This document shows positions 52,421 through 62,639 of a DNA stretch of 64,000 nucleotides, piece after piece (position 1 is the stretch's first letter; every line of letters begins with the position of its first letter). The position numbers and the translations under genes are program-made. This DNA is from Locusta migratoria (lineage: Eukaryota; Arthropoda; Insecta; Orthoptera; Acrididae): assembly GCA_026315105.1 (NCBI GenBank), contig CM048746.1, positions 145,186,730-145,250,729 on the forward strand, written 5' to 3'. The notes beneath the pieces are model-generated. The model saw only the letters and a program-made list of their open reading frames with translations, made no database searches and was not told where the DNA came from.

Positions 52421-52639
52421 ACACCAGAATTTCCAAATGCTGGTTAATTATAAATCGATGACACGTTCGTAACCACATAATATCGCTGTTTATATCAACG
52501 TCAGAATAAGTGAAATTTTATGTACTCTATCAGACATTTACAGAATAATCCCTTGTGTTCAGAAAACAACTATTCGGTGCAACGTTCTGTGGTGCTAAGT
52601 AGTGACTGATATGATTGTCAATTATTAATACAAAATTTT

Positions 52640-52762
52640 CCATGGCATGACACCATTAATAAATAAAAACTTTGGACAGAATTCTGTAGCTAAGGCAGAA
52701 TATTCAAAATTTTTAGGCGTTTGCATTGATGAGGTATTGAGTTGGAAGAAACACATTGAACC
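52640..52762 (+). pseudogene. WGNS-type LINE fragment
   Basis: The frame KNFGQNSVAKAEYSKFLGVC continues IDEVLSWKKHIE. It is the same segment as the reverse LINE at about 9530-9600 (FLGVCIDEG..NWKKDIE). SINE B interrupts it at about 52763, and 'taatttaatctaatcc' just after the SINE may be its tail. Confidence 0.7.
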
Positions 52763-52985
52763 CATGTCTCCACCATATCCTTTCTTCTAGGAGTGCTGGT
52801 CTTGCAAGTTTCGCAGGAGAACTTCTGTGAAGTTTGGAAAGTAGGAGGCGAGGTACTGGCGGAAGTAAAGTTGTGAGGCGGAAACGTGAAAGTGTCGTGA
52901 TAGCTAATTAGGTAGAGCGCTTGCCCGCGAAAGGCAAAGGTCCCAGGTTTGAGTCCCAGTTCCGGCACATAATTTTAATTTGCCA
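52763..52985 (+). repeat. SINE B, single forward unit
   Basis: It runs from 'ccatgtctccaccatatcc' through a tRNA-like 'gcttgcccgcgaaaggcaaa' region and 'cccagttccggcac' to the tail 'taatttgccaggatg'. Unlike the other large copies here it is a monomer. Confidence 0.8.
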
Positions 52986-53118
52986 GGATGTAATTTAATC
53001 TAATCCAATGTATTTGAACCATTTTTGACCACACTACAAACAGGTTTTTGTATTCGTTCGCAGGCCCGGTTTGATTGAACAACAACGTCTTATGTGACAT
53101 CATGTCATACTCGTCAAC

Positions 53119-53960
53119 ATGCTGACGCTTGAGCAAAGAGTGTTTATTGTGGAGCCTGTGTTCCGCAATGGCAACAGGTTTACTTCAGTAGCAGAAGCTA
53201 CAAACAGCAATGTTGGAAGGTTGAAGAATCCTAATCTCAAAGCTGTACGGAATGTATTCAACAAGTTTCGAAAGACCGGAACCGTTAATTATGACCCAAA
53301 ATCAAGCAGGCCATCCACGTCCGAAGAGCAGGTGCCGGAGGCGCAAGAAATGATGCTGCAAAGTCCAAAGAAATCGGGTAGACGACTAGCTCAGCAGGCT
53401 CACGTGACCGTTGGTTCCACTTACAAGTTTGTTCGGAAGCCACTGTCCATGTTTTCGTATAACCATGTTAAGTGTCCGCACATCATGATCAAGAGGTGGG
53501 TGTTCGCTGCATTTTGAGTCGAAAGGCACATTGGACGGATATATCAGGACACTATAAATCGAGAACAGTTTTGCACCTGCATTCTGCAGTCATTCTTAGG
53601 TCAACTGAATGAGGTCAAAATTGAGAATGCATGGTCCCAAGAGAATGAGGCTACTACACATACCGCCCGCAGTGCTATGAACTTTTAAAGGACATTTTCG
53701 GTGGCCGCAACATCTGTGGGGAGTCTGGTCTCCGCTATCACCCGAATTGACTCTATCCTATTACTTTCTATCGGGGAAGTTGAAGGAAAAAGCCTATGAA
53801 GGCAATCGGTACAACATAAAAGAACTCCAAACTGCACTGACACGTCTCATTTCGAACATCACTCCCGATGCTCTGCACAGCGTCTTTAGGGGCAGCAATA
53901 GACGTGTGAGACTGTGTCTTCAAGTTCAAGGGAATCACTTGCAGCAAGTTTCATAACTTC
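53119..53960 (+). pseudogene. Tc1/mariner-superfamily transposase
   Basis: The N-terminus MLTLEQRVFIVEPVFRNGNR, followed by VRNVFNKFRKTGTVNYDPKS and GRRLAQQAHVTVGSTYKFVR, is a double-HTH DNA-binding region. Beyond a stop at 53517 the frame changes. RIYQDTINREQFCTCILQSF and the late LQTALTRLISNITPDALHSV, then RRVRLCLQVQGNH, match the C-terminal half of insect mobile-element transposases (..I..IT.D.L..V......R...C....G.H). Parts of the DDE core are deleted or unreadable. Not functional. Confidence 0.75.
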
Positions 53961-54573
53961 TCTGACTTTAATGCGGCAAGTTATGAACTGCGTAGTTACT
54001 TATTGAACATCATGTATAAAAGAAATAGAATTAATAACGAAAAGTCATCATTTTTAGAATGGGTACTTCCGTCACCGCTTGGTAGAGAAATTTCTGTTTC
54101 GTGTTACAAATAAACTGCTTTTATTCTACTGATTTTCTTTTATTCACTTCAAACTAGTTTTCGGCTTAGAAGGTCACTATCAGGAACTAGCGTCGACAAA
54201 AAATGCTTGTCCTATGATTTTCAAATATTTTACTGAAAGATGTACACAAGCACAAAGTCTTACGTTACGACATCCGTTGTGAAGCTTTTACTTTCTTCTT
54301 GTGTTACAGATAGTGTTCAATAAATGTGTTTATTGTCGTTTATTAACATTTGGTTAAGTAATTCCAACATTACCCACGTCACTTATGCTCCTAAAATACC
54401 TGATATCAATTCACAATAAATGGTACATATTTTTGTGTGGCCGTGATTTGTGTTTTGAACTGTCAAAATGAACCTTTGCCATATTTGTTGCTCAATAGAT
54501 ATTACGGTTTACATTTATATTATATTTGAATATGGTATACTTAATTAGACTATATTATAGGTTTACAGTTTTT

Positions 54574-54837
54574 GAAATAATTCTCAGTCTCTATTACAAT
54601 ATTTTTATTTTACAATTTCGCGTTTCGCGCTGTTAGCGCATCGTCAGACTGGAAAAGGACAAATGTTTTGTTACAGTCCGCCAGTCCGCGTACCTGGCGG
54701 GCAGCGAATCTAATCTGCCCGCCAGGTACACGGACTGTAACAAAACATTTGTCCTTTTCCAGTCTGACGATGCGCTAACAGCGCGAAACGCGAAATTGGA
54801 AAATAAAAATATTGCAACAGAGACTGAGAATTATTTC
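54574..54837. mobile_element. Palindromic element with hammerhead-like arms
   Basis: Nearly perfect inverted arms of about 130 bp meet in 'gcgggcagcgaatctaatct' at the centre. Each arm has 'ctgacgatgcgctaacagcg' followed by 'cgaaacgcg' (reverse at 54622-54647, forward at 54764-54789). Such a perfect palindrome implies recent origin or an active hairpin-type element. Confidence 0.78.
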
Positions 54838-54963
54838 ATTATTCAACACTGTTGCTGCACCAGCCACCACCACCACCATCATGGTATGGAATGGAAAGTA
54901 TTTACAGTTTTTATATTATTTTTACGCCTTTTTTATTTCTTAATTTTCTACAGTATACAATAT

Positions 54964-55290
54964 GCTAACGGCCGTTCAGCAGTGGATACACTGGTTCCCG
55001 TTAGCTCACCGAAGTTAAGCACTACCAGGTTTGTCTATCATTTGGATGGGTACCCCCATCCGAGTCTGCCGACTGCTGTTGTCATGCGGAGTGCACTCAG
55101 CTCTTGTGAGACCAACTGAGGAGCTACTTGTTTGGGAAGTCGTGGCTCCAATCTGGAAATCCGACACAACGCCCGGAAGTGCCGGGCGCTGACCACGTCC
55201 GCCTCCATACCGTATCCGGTGACGCCTTCTGACAGATGACGACATGATGGCCAGTCGGTACCCTAGAGGCCTACGTGGGAGGGAATTTAG
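54964..55290 (+). repeat. 5S rRNA-derived SINE (SINE3 class)
   Basis: The first about 120 bp are 5S-like: 'gctaacggccgttcagcag', 'ttagctcaccgaagttaagc' (A box/IE region) and 'atttggatgggtaccc' (C-box region). A SINE body follows ('tgcactcagctcttgtgaga', 'gccgggcgctgaccac'), not a second 5S gene. The 5S part is too diverged to be functional rRNA. Flanks 'tatacaatatg' and 'tacacaatata' may be a decayed TSD. Confidence 0.82.
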
Positions 55291-55309
55291 TTTATATTTA
55301 TGGTACACA

Positions 55310-55690
55310 ATATACATGTGGTATTTGCCTGGCTGAATTGCACTGTGTGAAGCTTAATAGTGATGATGTTGTCAGCTGTAGTTGGTAATTTAGAAGTAGA
55401 TGAGGATTTTTGTATACATGTTTATTTACTTCCAATGCTTCTAATACGTTTAATATTTTATGTGTGTGTGGATTCGATATCTGTGTCATTTCTCTAGTAT
55501 GTGTGTTGCAAATGTATAATCTGACATCTGTGATCTTCATCTACGCTCATGTTCAGTTAACCTAGTTTCTATAGACCTGCCTGTTAGTCCAATTGATCCA
55601 AAGTTGCAGTCATTACAATTGATTTGATAAACTCCAATGTTGCTTAATCAGTCTCTTTTATCTCTGTTGCTTGATTGAATGATTTTCTCA
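55310..55690 (-). pseudogene. Penelope-like element GIY-YIG domain
   Basis: Reverse translation: IGVYQINCNDC, then GSIGLTGRSIETRLTEHERR, FATHILEK*HRYRI, and LNVLEALEVNKHVYKNPHLL. This is the GIY-YIG endonuclease at the C-terminus of Penelope-like retroelements: GVY...C..C at the start, (Y)IG.TGR, then R..EH. Here the YIG tyrosine reads as serine, and stops are present. The RT domain is not attached. It is a separate PLE family from the one at 58085-61051. Confidence 0.72.
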
Positions 55691-56018
55691 GGGAAGCCAA
55701 AACAGTCTTGGTCCAACCCCCACTGCCCGCACCAAAACCTAGTTTATTGTGCGGTATCGCTCCTTGTATATCTAGTAAAGCCTACCAATGCCCTTGAACA
55801 GTGCAAGAAGTCCCTTTACCAGTTCTTTATTAGACACAATTTCTTCGGGTCTGGTTGTCCCAAATGTTCTTTGTCTTTTACTCTCCAATGCAATGCAATC
55901 ATTCAGTTTTATCACAGTCATCACAGATCCTACATTTAGGGTCCTCTTCTGTTATTCCCATTGTATGTAGGTGGTCTCTGTTGCTTAATAAGATGTGAGC
56001 TGTCGTATCTCTTCCATA

Positions 56019-56618
56019 CAGGGTGGTCGGAAATTCCAGTTACAATTTTCTAGGACTTGTAGAGGGTAGTGAGTACATAACATTTTGAATAGGAACCCAG
56101 GTCCAGAAACTTATCGTTTCCGTTCTACGACAGTTTCAATTCAGATGATTATCTCATCTACTCCTACTTGAGGAATGTAATTAGTCGTTGAAGAGTCACC
56201 AGGTGGGATGGAGAGAGTGTACCAGAACATCCTTCTAGGGTACAATGTGTGTAACGACGTTGGTGGTCGCCACTTCGAGCCGCTGTTGTAATGCATCAGA
56301 ACGTTGGGGTTGGTGCCGTAGATGCTGAGTTCTTGCTGTTGTCGACTAACGTAAACCATAGAGTGTAAAGTGCAATGAAAATGCGTAAGTAATAACGGAA
56401 CAATTCAGTATTCTTTTCAAATTGATGACAACAGTGTTACTGTGACACGGCTAATTACATTCCTCAAGTAGGAGTGGATGAGATAATCATTTCTGAAGTG
56501 AATCCGGCATGGAACTGAAACGATACGTTTCCTGACATGGGTTCCTATTCAAAATGTTACGTCCTCACTACCCTCTACAAGTCCTAGAAGTTTGTAACGG
56601 GATTTTCTGACCACCCTG
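56019..56618. mobile_element. 600-bp MITE with CAGGGTG ends
   Basis: Ends 'cagggtggtcggaaattcca' and the inverted counterpart 'ctgaccaccctg' are flanked by TA (56017-56018 and 56619-56620). Inverted matching extends about 150 bp ('gttcctattcaaaatgtta', 'ctcctacttgaggaatgta'). There is no transposase. The ends resemble the DUF4817-type transposon at 6877, which could supply the enzyme. Confidence 0.85.
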
Positions 56619-56639
56619 TATAATAATAATATTAATAAT

Positions 56640-57060
56640 TTCGTGTGGCTCATTGGCCTGGTGCAAGTCTTTCAATTGGACGCCACTTCGGCGACTTGCG
56701 TGTCCCTAGCATACCTCAGTTATCCAACCGGGGAAAGGGGACCTACAGCTGAACGTGGAATCCGAACCACGCGTCGTTTCTGGCGACTCCTCACATTGTT
56801 GAGAAGTGAAAAATGTTTCAAATGTTTTTATAGTTTATGGGACTTAACTACGGAGTCATAAGTCCCTAAACTTACAAACTAGCTAACACTAAGGACGGCA
56901 CAAATATCCATGCCCGAGGGGGTATTCGAACCCCCGACCGTACTGGCCTTGCAGACCGTGACTGGAGCGCCTCAGTCGCCTCGGCCACCGCGGCCGGCGT
57001 TGAGAAGTGAAGGATGGATTCAAGCGCAGACTGAAAATATACGAGGTCCGATCGGGTTTT
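56640..57060 (+). repeat. Interspersed repeat split by SINE A
   Basis: 'ggcctggtgcaagtctttca' with 'gacgccacttcggcgacttg' is a repeat type I recall from insect genomes. A 'gggttttgaacccgtgaccc' B-box-like word follows at 57053. SINE A lies in the middle. Confidence 0.5.
56811..56998 (-). repeat. SINE A, full length
   Basis: The perfect 13-bp TSD 'gttgagaagtgaa' lies at 56798-56810 and 56999-57011. Confidence 0.92.
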
Positions 57061-58084
57061 GAACCCGTGACCCTTCCTTTTGCAGTCTCTGCTATGGCTG
57101 TTTCTGCTGAGGTGGCATCAAGATTGGGTAGGAGCGTTCTTCTTTGTATTAGAGCTTTAGAACTAACCGGACAAATCTTCAAATAAACAGCACTTAAAAC
57201 AATATTAAACGGAAGTCATGACCATAAACGTATCAAAGCTTGCGTGTACGATATTTTAAGTAGTGTAAACGACAGAATACCAATGAACAAGTAATTTATA
57301 TGTCACTCATTTGTAGAGAAACTGACGATAGGCGTATAACCTGAAATAAGCGTACAGTAGAAATTAAAAGCATCCAGAGTACTTGATTATTCGTGCATTA
57401 AGTCCCAGTGAGTTTAGAATTTGAATGAGAATCGTAATGCGCAGAGCCGCGGCTTAAGACGTTTGTTAGCGATGCATGTAGAGGAACATAACCTGGGATT
57501 TTACGCCTTTCCTCCGCGAGTTACGACTCGGGCCCCACTCCTTTACGCGCCAGCATACGCCATCGGGGTTTACGATCGCACACCTCGGCACCGCATTCAG
57601 ATTCAAGGATTTCGTTTCCACGTGCCTCAGCTACGCCAAGGTGTACCTTATGCTGCTCAGCCGTTTTATGTAGTCTGGCAGAATTCCTACACATCCTTTT
57701 CACTCTCTTAAAGTTATCTTCTGGCGAATAAACATCAGATTGTGTTCATAGTAATTTAATACATTGCATAGTATCCAGTGTAAGCTAGGAGAAAAGTCAG
57801 TGGATTTCAGCTACTTAGAAAAATATTACTATGAGTAATTATTTATTTTGTTCATATTAAGGAAGCGATCTTACTTCAATTAAAATGAAGTAATATTTTG
57901 CCAAGATCGCAAAAGAATTTTTAGTATCATTGTTATTCAGGACTCGAATTTACGATTGATGTACTAGTTGCACAGTCATCAGTCATAATATGCAGCTCTT
58001 CAGTAACAACACAAATGTCACATGTTATCAGTGATCAAGACATGGTACAATATAATTACGTAGGCTTCCGCGGCCAGAGTTAGA
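57012..58084. other. No recognised gene
   Basis: A 96-codon open frame at 57421-57711 (VTTRAPLLYAPAYAIGVYDR in part) is richer in GC than its surroundings, but has no motif I know and no clear splice sites. The rest is AT-rich. Confidence 0.35.
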
Positions 58085-58832
58085 TGACATAAAAGTTTTC
58101 TGGGTGTTGTACCGCGTTATGATGTAAGAAGGCTATTACTTAAATAACCGACGTTTCGGCCACGTTACAGTGGCCTTCATCTCGGTATACTGATGTTAGC
58201 TGGTCGTTACTACACTTTATATTACTTTCATTTGGGCATTACGTCATAATTTTTTAAAAATAAGCGATGTAATTGGTGAATTTTTGGCGGAAGAATGGAA
58301 CTTTATTATGATAGGATGCTGAGGTGGAGGGAGTGGGGGTTAGACGTTGCTTCTTGAAGGAAGTCAATAAAAAGCAGCCAGCAGCACGCTTACCCTATGT
58401 AAAAAACGTCACAGATCGGATTGCTAATCATATTCGCCGGGTTGGAGTCCAGCGTTTCTTCTATAGTAGTCACAAGATCAAGGATGTACTTGGTTACACA
58501 AAGGGCAACATACAGTGAATAACTTTAATATTCGGAAACTGTGATATTTCAATCTTGAAACGTCATAACTTTATTTATAACGAAACAAACAAAACGTATA
58601 ACCAATTATAACATTACGTGATGTGTCTTGTAAGTAATCATATAAATTTTATTGAGATAACTTGCATAACTTCCTTAATAATGCAATTTAAATACAACTC
58701 GGTCCTATATTCACGTTACTTTAATATTCGGACACTTTGCGGAACTAAGTATTTCGAGACAAAATTTTATGGAAAATAAATGTTTCAATATCATGTTGGG
58801 TAGCCATTCTGTTTTATCACTTCTTTCAAACG

Positions 58833-59778
58833 CTACGGCATACTGCCAATGATACTTTTTAAATAGCCCGCACGTAGACTGTCCCATTCTTCTTTCGGTC
58901 GAAGCTTCAGACTTTCTTTGGAAGATATTGGTGTACTTCTAATACATCGCTCCAGTTCTCCCCACACATTCTCAATCGGGTTGAGATCTGGTGACTGAGG
59001 TGGTGGTGGTAGGACTTTGGGGCAGTTGTACAACAAATATTCCTGCATAATGCGAGCCTGATGTTTCGGGTCATTGTCCTGGTAAAATTTGAAGGTGTTT
59101 GATATCCCCATGGTTTCAGCACTTTTTCGTAAATTGTTCTTTAATATGTTCAAATAGACATTTGTCCATAGTATTGTCGATGAACACCAATTCGCCCGGT
59201 CCAAATGTCGATATACAGCCCCAGACAAGGACGCTGCCACCTCCATGCTTTACAGTGGTTTTAATATTTGTGACTGTAAATTCCTCTTTCTTCTTCCGCC
59301 ACATCATGCTTCGTCCGTCCGACCCACAGACGTTAAATTTACTTTCGTGACCTAGTAAATTGCATCCTTCGTAATAAACTCCCTATCGAAGTCCAATCTT
59401 TTCTGTCCATTCTGTTGAGTCACATAAGGTTTCTTCCGAGCCACTCTTCCATTGTATCCACTTTCTTTCAATGCTCTGCGTATCGTTCTTGCCAGTCTCG
59501 TTTAGAGGCTCACGTGCTAATCTCGGTGTACTGAGTGTAGGATCCTTCTTTATTTTTCGTATTAACTTCCTCTCGTCACGAGCATCCAACTTCTGTGGCT
59601 GGCCCATTTGTGGTATGGAGTCTACACGGTCCTCGTTTTTGAAACGCCTGACAATATCTGCCACAGTACTCTTACTCATGTTGAGCATGGCAGCAGTTTG
59701 TCGATATGATTTTCCTTTCGCATTGTGAAAAATCACAATTTGTCGTATCTCAAAGTTGGTATTATCTTTGCGTGACAT
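58833..59778 (-). pseudogene. Tc1-like DD34E transposase
   Basis: It starts MSRKDNTNFEIRQIVIFHNA (ATG at 59778), with the paired HTH region YRQTAAMLNMSKSTVADIVR, then QKLDARDERKLIRKIKKDPT. After frameshifts come the DDE core pieces KHGGGSVLVWGCISTFGPGE, FYQDNDPKHQA (second Asp) and PQSPDLNPIENVWGELE (catalytic Glu). The spacing from the Asp to the Glu is 34 residues, the Tc1 value. It ends near KSIIGSMP. The enzyme would bind the IR/DR repeats and move the element between TA sites. Two or more frameshifts disable this copy. SINE A sits upstream of its start, in the 5' UTR. Confidence 0.9.
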
Positions 59779-59807
59779 CGTACCGTCTGGACAGTCGACC
59801 GCGCTTG

Positions 59808-60005
59808 CCGGCTGCGGTGGCCGAGAGGACTGAGGCGCTCCAGCCACGGTCTTCACGGCCACTACGGTCGCGGGTTCGAATCCCCCCTCGGGCATGGATA
59901 TTTGTGACGTCATTAGTATAAGGTAGTTGATAAGTAGTTTGTATGTTTAGGGACTGATGACCCCGTAGTTAAGTCCCATAAGCTTAAAAACCATTTGAAC
60001 ATTTT
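59808..60005 (+). repeat. SINE A in the Tc1-like element
   Basis: The perfect 11-bp TSD 'gaccgcgcttg' lies at 59797-59807 and 60006-60016. It is the third layer of the nest PLE, Tc1, SINE A. Confidence 0.93.
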
Positions 60006-61239
60006 GACCGCGCTTGTGAGCACACACCTGCCTTCATACTAGAAGCAGGCCTACTCACCCCGGCGTGAACGGTGACAAGTGCGACACTACCATCTGTCCG
60101 GATATTAAAGTAACGTGACCATCGAGGAGTGGTTTATTTTAATCGCATTCCTTAACAACTGTTTTACTTTATGCAAATAACGTTCATACTGTTATTTACA
60201 AGACATGCACCTTCATATAATATTTGGTTATGTTATATTTTTGTTTGTTCCGAATGCAGTTATCAAGCAGGAAACTAAAAATATCTTGGTGTTCGAATAT
60301 TAAAGTTATTCACTGTAGAGGTACTATACGCATCAGGAGTATACAAGGTGGAATGCGTGTGGGGAAGTATACATAGGTGAGACAGGGAGGGCAGTGGCAA
60401 CACGCATACGCGAACAGGGACGCTACATTCGATTAGGCCAACAGAATAAATCTGCAGTAGCCGAACACCAGCAAGATTGCAACAAAAAGATAAAATCTGA
60501 CGATGCCAGAATACTCGCCAAGCAATCAGGGATGGTTAAACGCAAGGTAAGGGAAGCCATCGAAATTGTAAAACACCCTAATAACATAAACTGAGAAGAT
60601 GGTCTCAGGATTGCCCCCTCTTGGCTACCAGCCATCATAGCGAAATAGGCCGCACTGACAGCACAACACGCGAGCGTCACCAGTAAGCAACTGCCGCCGC
60701 GCGGCCCACGGCCAGCAGGAGAGAAACGGAAGCCCTCACCCCATTCACCGATGAACACCAATCATGTCTCGCTATGCAAGATGCAACGGCTAACCCCCAC
60801 TCCCTCCACCTCAGCATCCTATCATAACAAAGTTCCATTCTTCCGCCAAAAATTCACCAATTACATCGCTTATTTTTAAAAAAAAATTATGCCGTAATGT
60901 CTAAATGAAAGTAATATAAAGTGTAGTAACAACCATCTAACATCAGTATACCCAGATGAAGGCCACTGTAACCTGGCCGAAACGTCGGTTATTTAAGTAA
61001 TAGCCTTCTTACATCATGACGCTGTACAACACCCAGAAAACTTTTATGTCACAAGACTTGGTACCTTTGTTGCGAGACGAGTCGTTGACAGTCATAAAAA
61101 CCTTTCACAATCTTGGCAAAACATTGTGTCATTTTAATAATTTACTTGTTTGTGATACCTTCGTATTACGTTAAGTGGAGTGATTTTCTCCGTACAGTTT
61201 CTGAAGGTTACTACTAATAAATGCTGCAAGAACCCCTCC

Positions 61240-61510
61240 TAGTACCATATCATATTGCACGACCTGTGGTTACACGACAATAACATTCCTGTAACGGCTG
61301 GCCTGCACAGAGTCCCGACTTGAATGTTATATAACACCTTTGGGATGTTTTGGAACGCCAGCTTCGTGCCAGACCTCAGCGACCTACAACCATACTTCTC
61401 CTCAATGCAGTACTTAGTAAAGAATGGGCTGCCATTCCCTAAGAAACCTTCCAGCACCTCACTGAGTGCATGCGAGAGTGGAACCTGTGGAGGACTTGTA
61501 AGTAGTTTAC
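61240..61510 (+). pseudogene. Tc1-like transposase, C-terminal fragment
   Basis: The frame reads NGWPAQSPDLNVI*HLWDVL, then ERQLRARPQRPTTI, KEWAAIP*ETFQHLTECMRE. It matches the Tc1 end SPDLNPIEHLWD...(the catalytic Glu is replaced by a stop) and the W..IP...FQ.L..SM tail. It is unrelated in sequence to the Tc1-like element at 58513. Confidence 0.8.
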
Positions 61511-62635
61511 AGCCAGGTATCTGGATATTGTGGATCACATAGTTTATATTAGGCGGACTCACGATTTCAACAGCGCCATTACGTATGTAGCGCATGCCAC
61601 TTGAATCCATGGATCCAAGCTGTGAACAAGGCGTGGTGAAAGATGGCGATGTCTCTGTTATAGTCAGAGGTGATGTTTCCTGTCAAGGAGTGGACCTTCT
61701 GATGGTTCTGGACTCTGACTGGTCCATGGAGCTGCTCACGGACCATCTGCACCCATGTTTGGGCTTCGTACTGGAGGCGAAACTGCTCTGCTTCATGATG
61801 ATAATCCTCCGATACGGCTCAGGGAATATTCAAAGAACGATATATGGTAAGACGCAGGCCTGGACAATGGATCTTGCACCACGATATGAGACATAATTAG
61901 TCTCTTTGCATATCACTTGCAGTCATCTGCTTTCGTTACATCTTATTATACAAAACAGGGTAGAGGAGACCTCATGCGACGTGAGGTGTGTATCGTATGA
62001 TAATTAAGTCAATGTAATAGCAATTAGGTACTATTCTGAACATGAAATCCCGCAATAATGCTACTATCCTGTGGTTGCCTCTAGCTTGCAATTGGGTTAT
62101 ACTCTAATGGACATGTCGATGATAAACTCTTGATTTTATGTTATTCTTTATAATATACCACTAAAAATACAGACGTAGATTTCTTACACATTTCTTAGCA
62201 CATTTAACTTTGTATGCCACTGGCCTGTGTCTACAACTTGACAGACGATTTCTCTCACCTTATATTACTCGCAAGGTTTGATCTACAATATTTTTGTACT
62301 GTCAAATCGGGGTACTCCTGGTAGAACAAATCTACCACGACATGCAGGCTAGACATAAGAAAGCACATTTAAATCTACGAAAGGGAGGAGAATTTTAAGT
62401 GCTCAAAATTAACCGAACGACCATTCTTACAAGTAGAAAATAAAATAGTTCCTGCTAAATGAGCTTACCAGGTACATGAATATAGTATTAAGCAGTGGCT
62501 CAGTAAAATAAACGTGCTGTTCTTCTGAGAGGTAAAGATTTCAATTATTATCTTAAAAAATTGAAAAATAAGTGCAAAGGAAATTATTAAATTAAACAAT
62601 GAAATGATATAATAAAGGGCAAGAAGCAATGTGCA
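61511..62635. other. No recognised gene
   Basis: A 100-codon forward frame at 61594-61896 has no motif that I recognise. The rest is AT-rich. Confidence 0.35.
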
Positions 62636-62639
62636 AAGA

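Larger units (their letters stand above)
58513..60315 (-). mobile_element. Tc1-like transposon with IR/DR ends
   Basis: The outer repeat 'cagtgaataactttaatatt' (58513) is mirrored at 60291-60315, and an inner repeat 'cacgttactttaatattcgg' (58713) is mirrored at 60096-60117. Two direct repeats in each about 220-bp inverted end is the IR/DR arrangement. TA flanks lie at 58511-58512 and 60316-60317. It is 1803 bp including a 198-bp SINE A. Confidence 0.92.
58324..60594 (+). pseudogene. Penelope-like ORF: RT end and GIY-YIG
   Basis: Left part (58324-58512): LPYVKNVTDRIANHIRRVGV, then FFYSSHKIKDVLGYTKGNI, the PLE linker after RT. Right part (60318-60594): SGVYKVECVWG, then after a frameshift YIGETGRAVATRIREQGRYI, KSAVAEHQQDC and VREAIEIVKHPNNIN. 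This is a GIY-YIG nuclease with the GVY, YIG and R...E landmarks. In PLEs it nicks DNA for target-primed reverse transcription. The Tc1-like element at 58513-60315 entered at a TA between linker and GIY-YIG, destroying the frame. Confidence 0.82.
58085..61051 (+). mobile_element. Penelope-like element with inverted terminal repeats
   Basis: Terminal repeats of about 268 bp lie at 58085-58350 and 60783-61051 in inverted orientation ('acataaaagttttctgggtg', 'aataaccgacgtttcggcca', 'gatgctgaggtggagggagt'). Between them is the end of a PLE ORF, split by a Tc1-like element. Inverted terminal repeats are known in PLEs. The RT domain is missing, so this is a short internally deleted or 5'-truncated copy. 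Confidence 0.82.

Noticed and set aside
54964..55085. Functional 5S rRNA gene
   Set aside because: The 5S-like block is too diverged and runs into a SINE body rather than a T-rich terminator.
57421..57711. 96-codon frame rich in Pro/Arg/Tyr
   Set aside because: GC-richer than its surroundings, but no motif, no clear splice sites and no support for a start. Left as unassigned.
2656..60005. tRNA genes at the many tRNA-like heads with A and B boxes
   Set aside because: Each is joined to a SINE body and repeated with TSDs, the anticodon arms are poor, and the same sequence recurs in both orientations. These are SINE heads, not functional tRNA genes.
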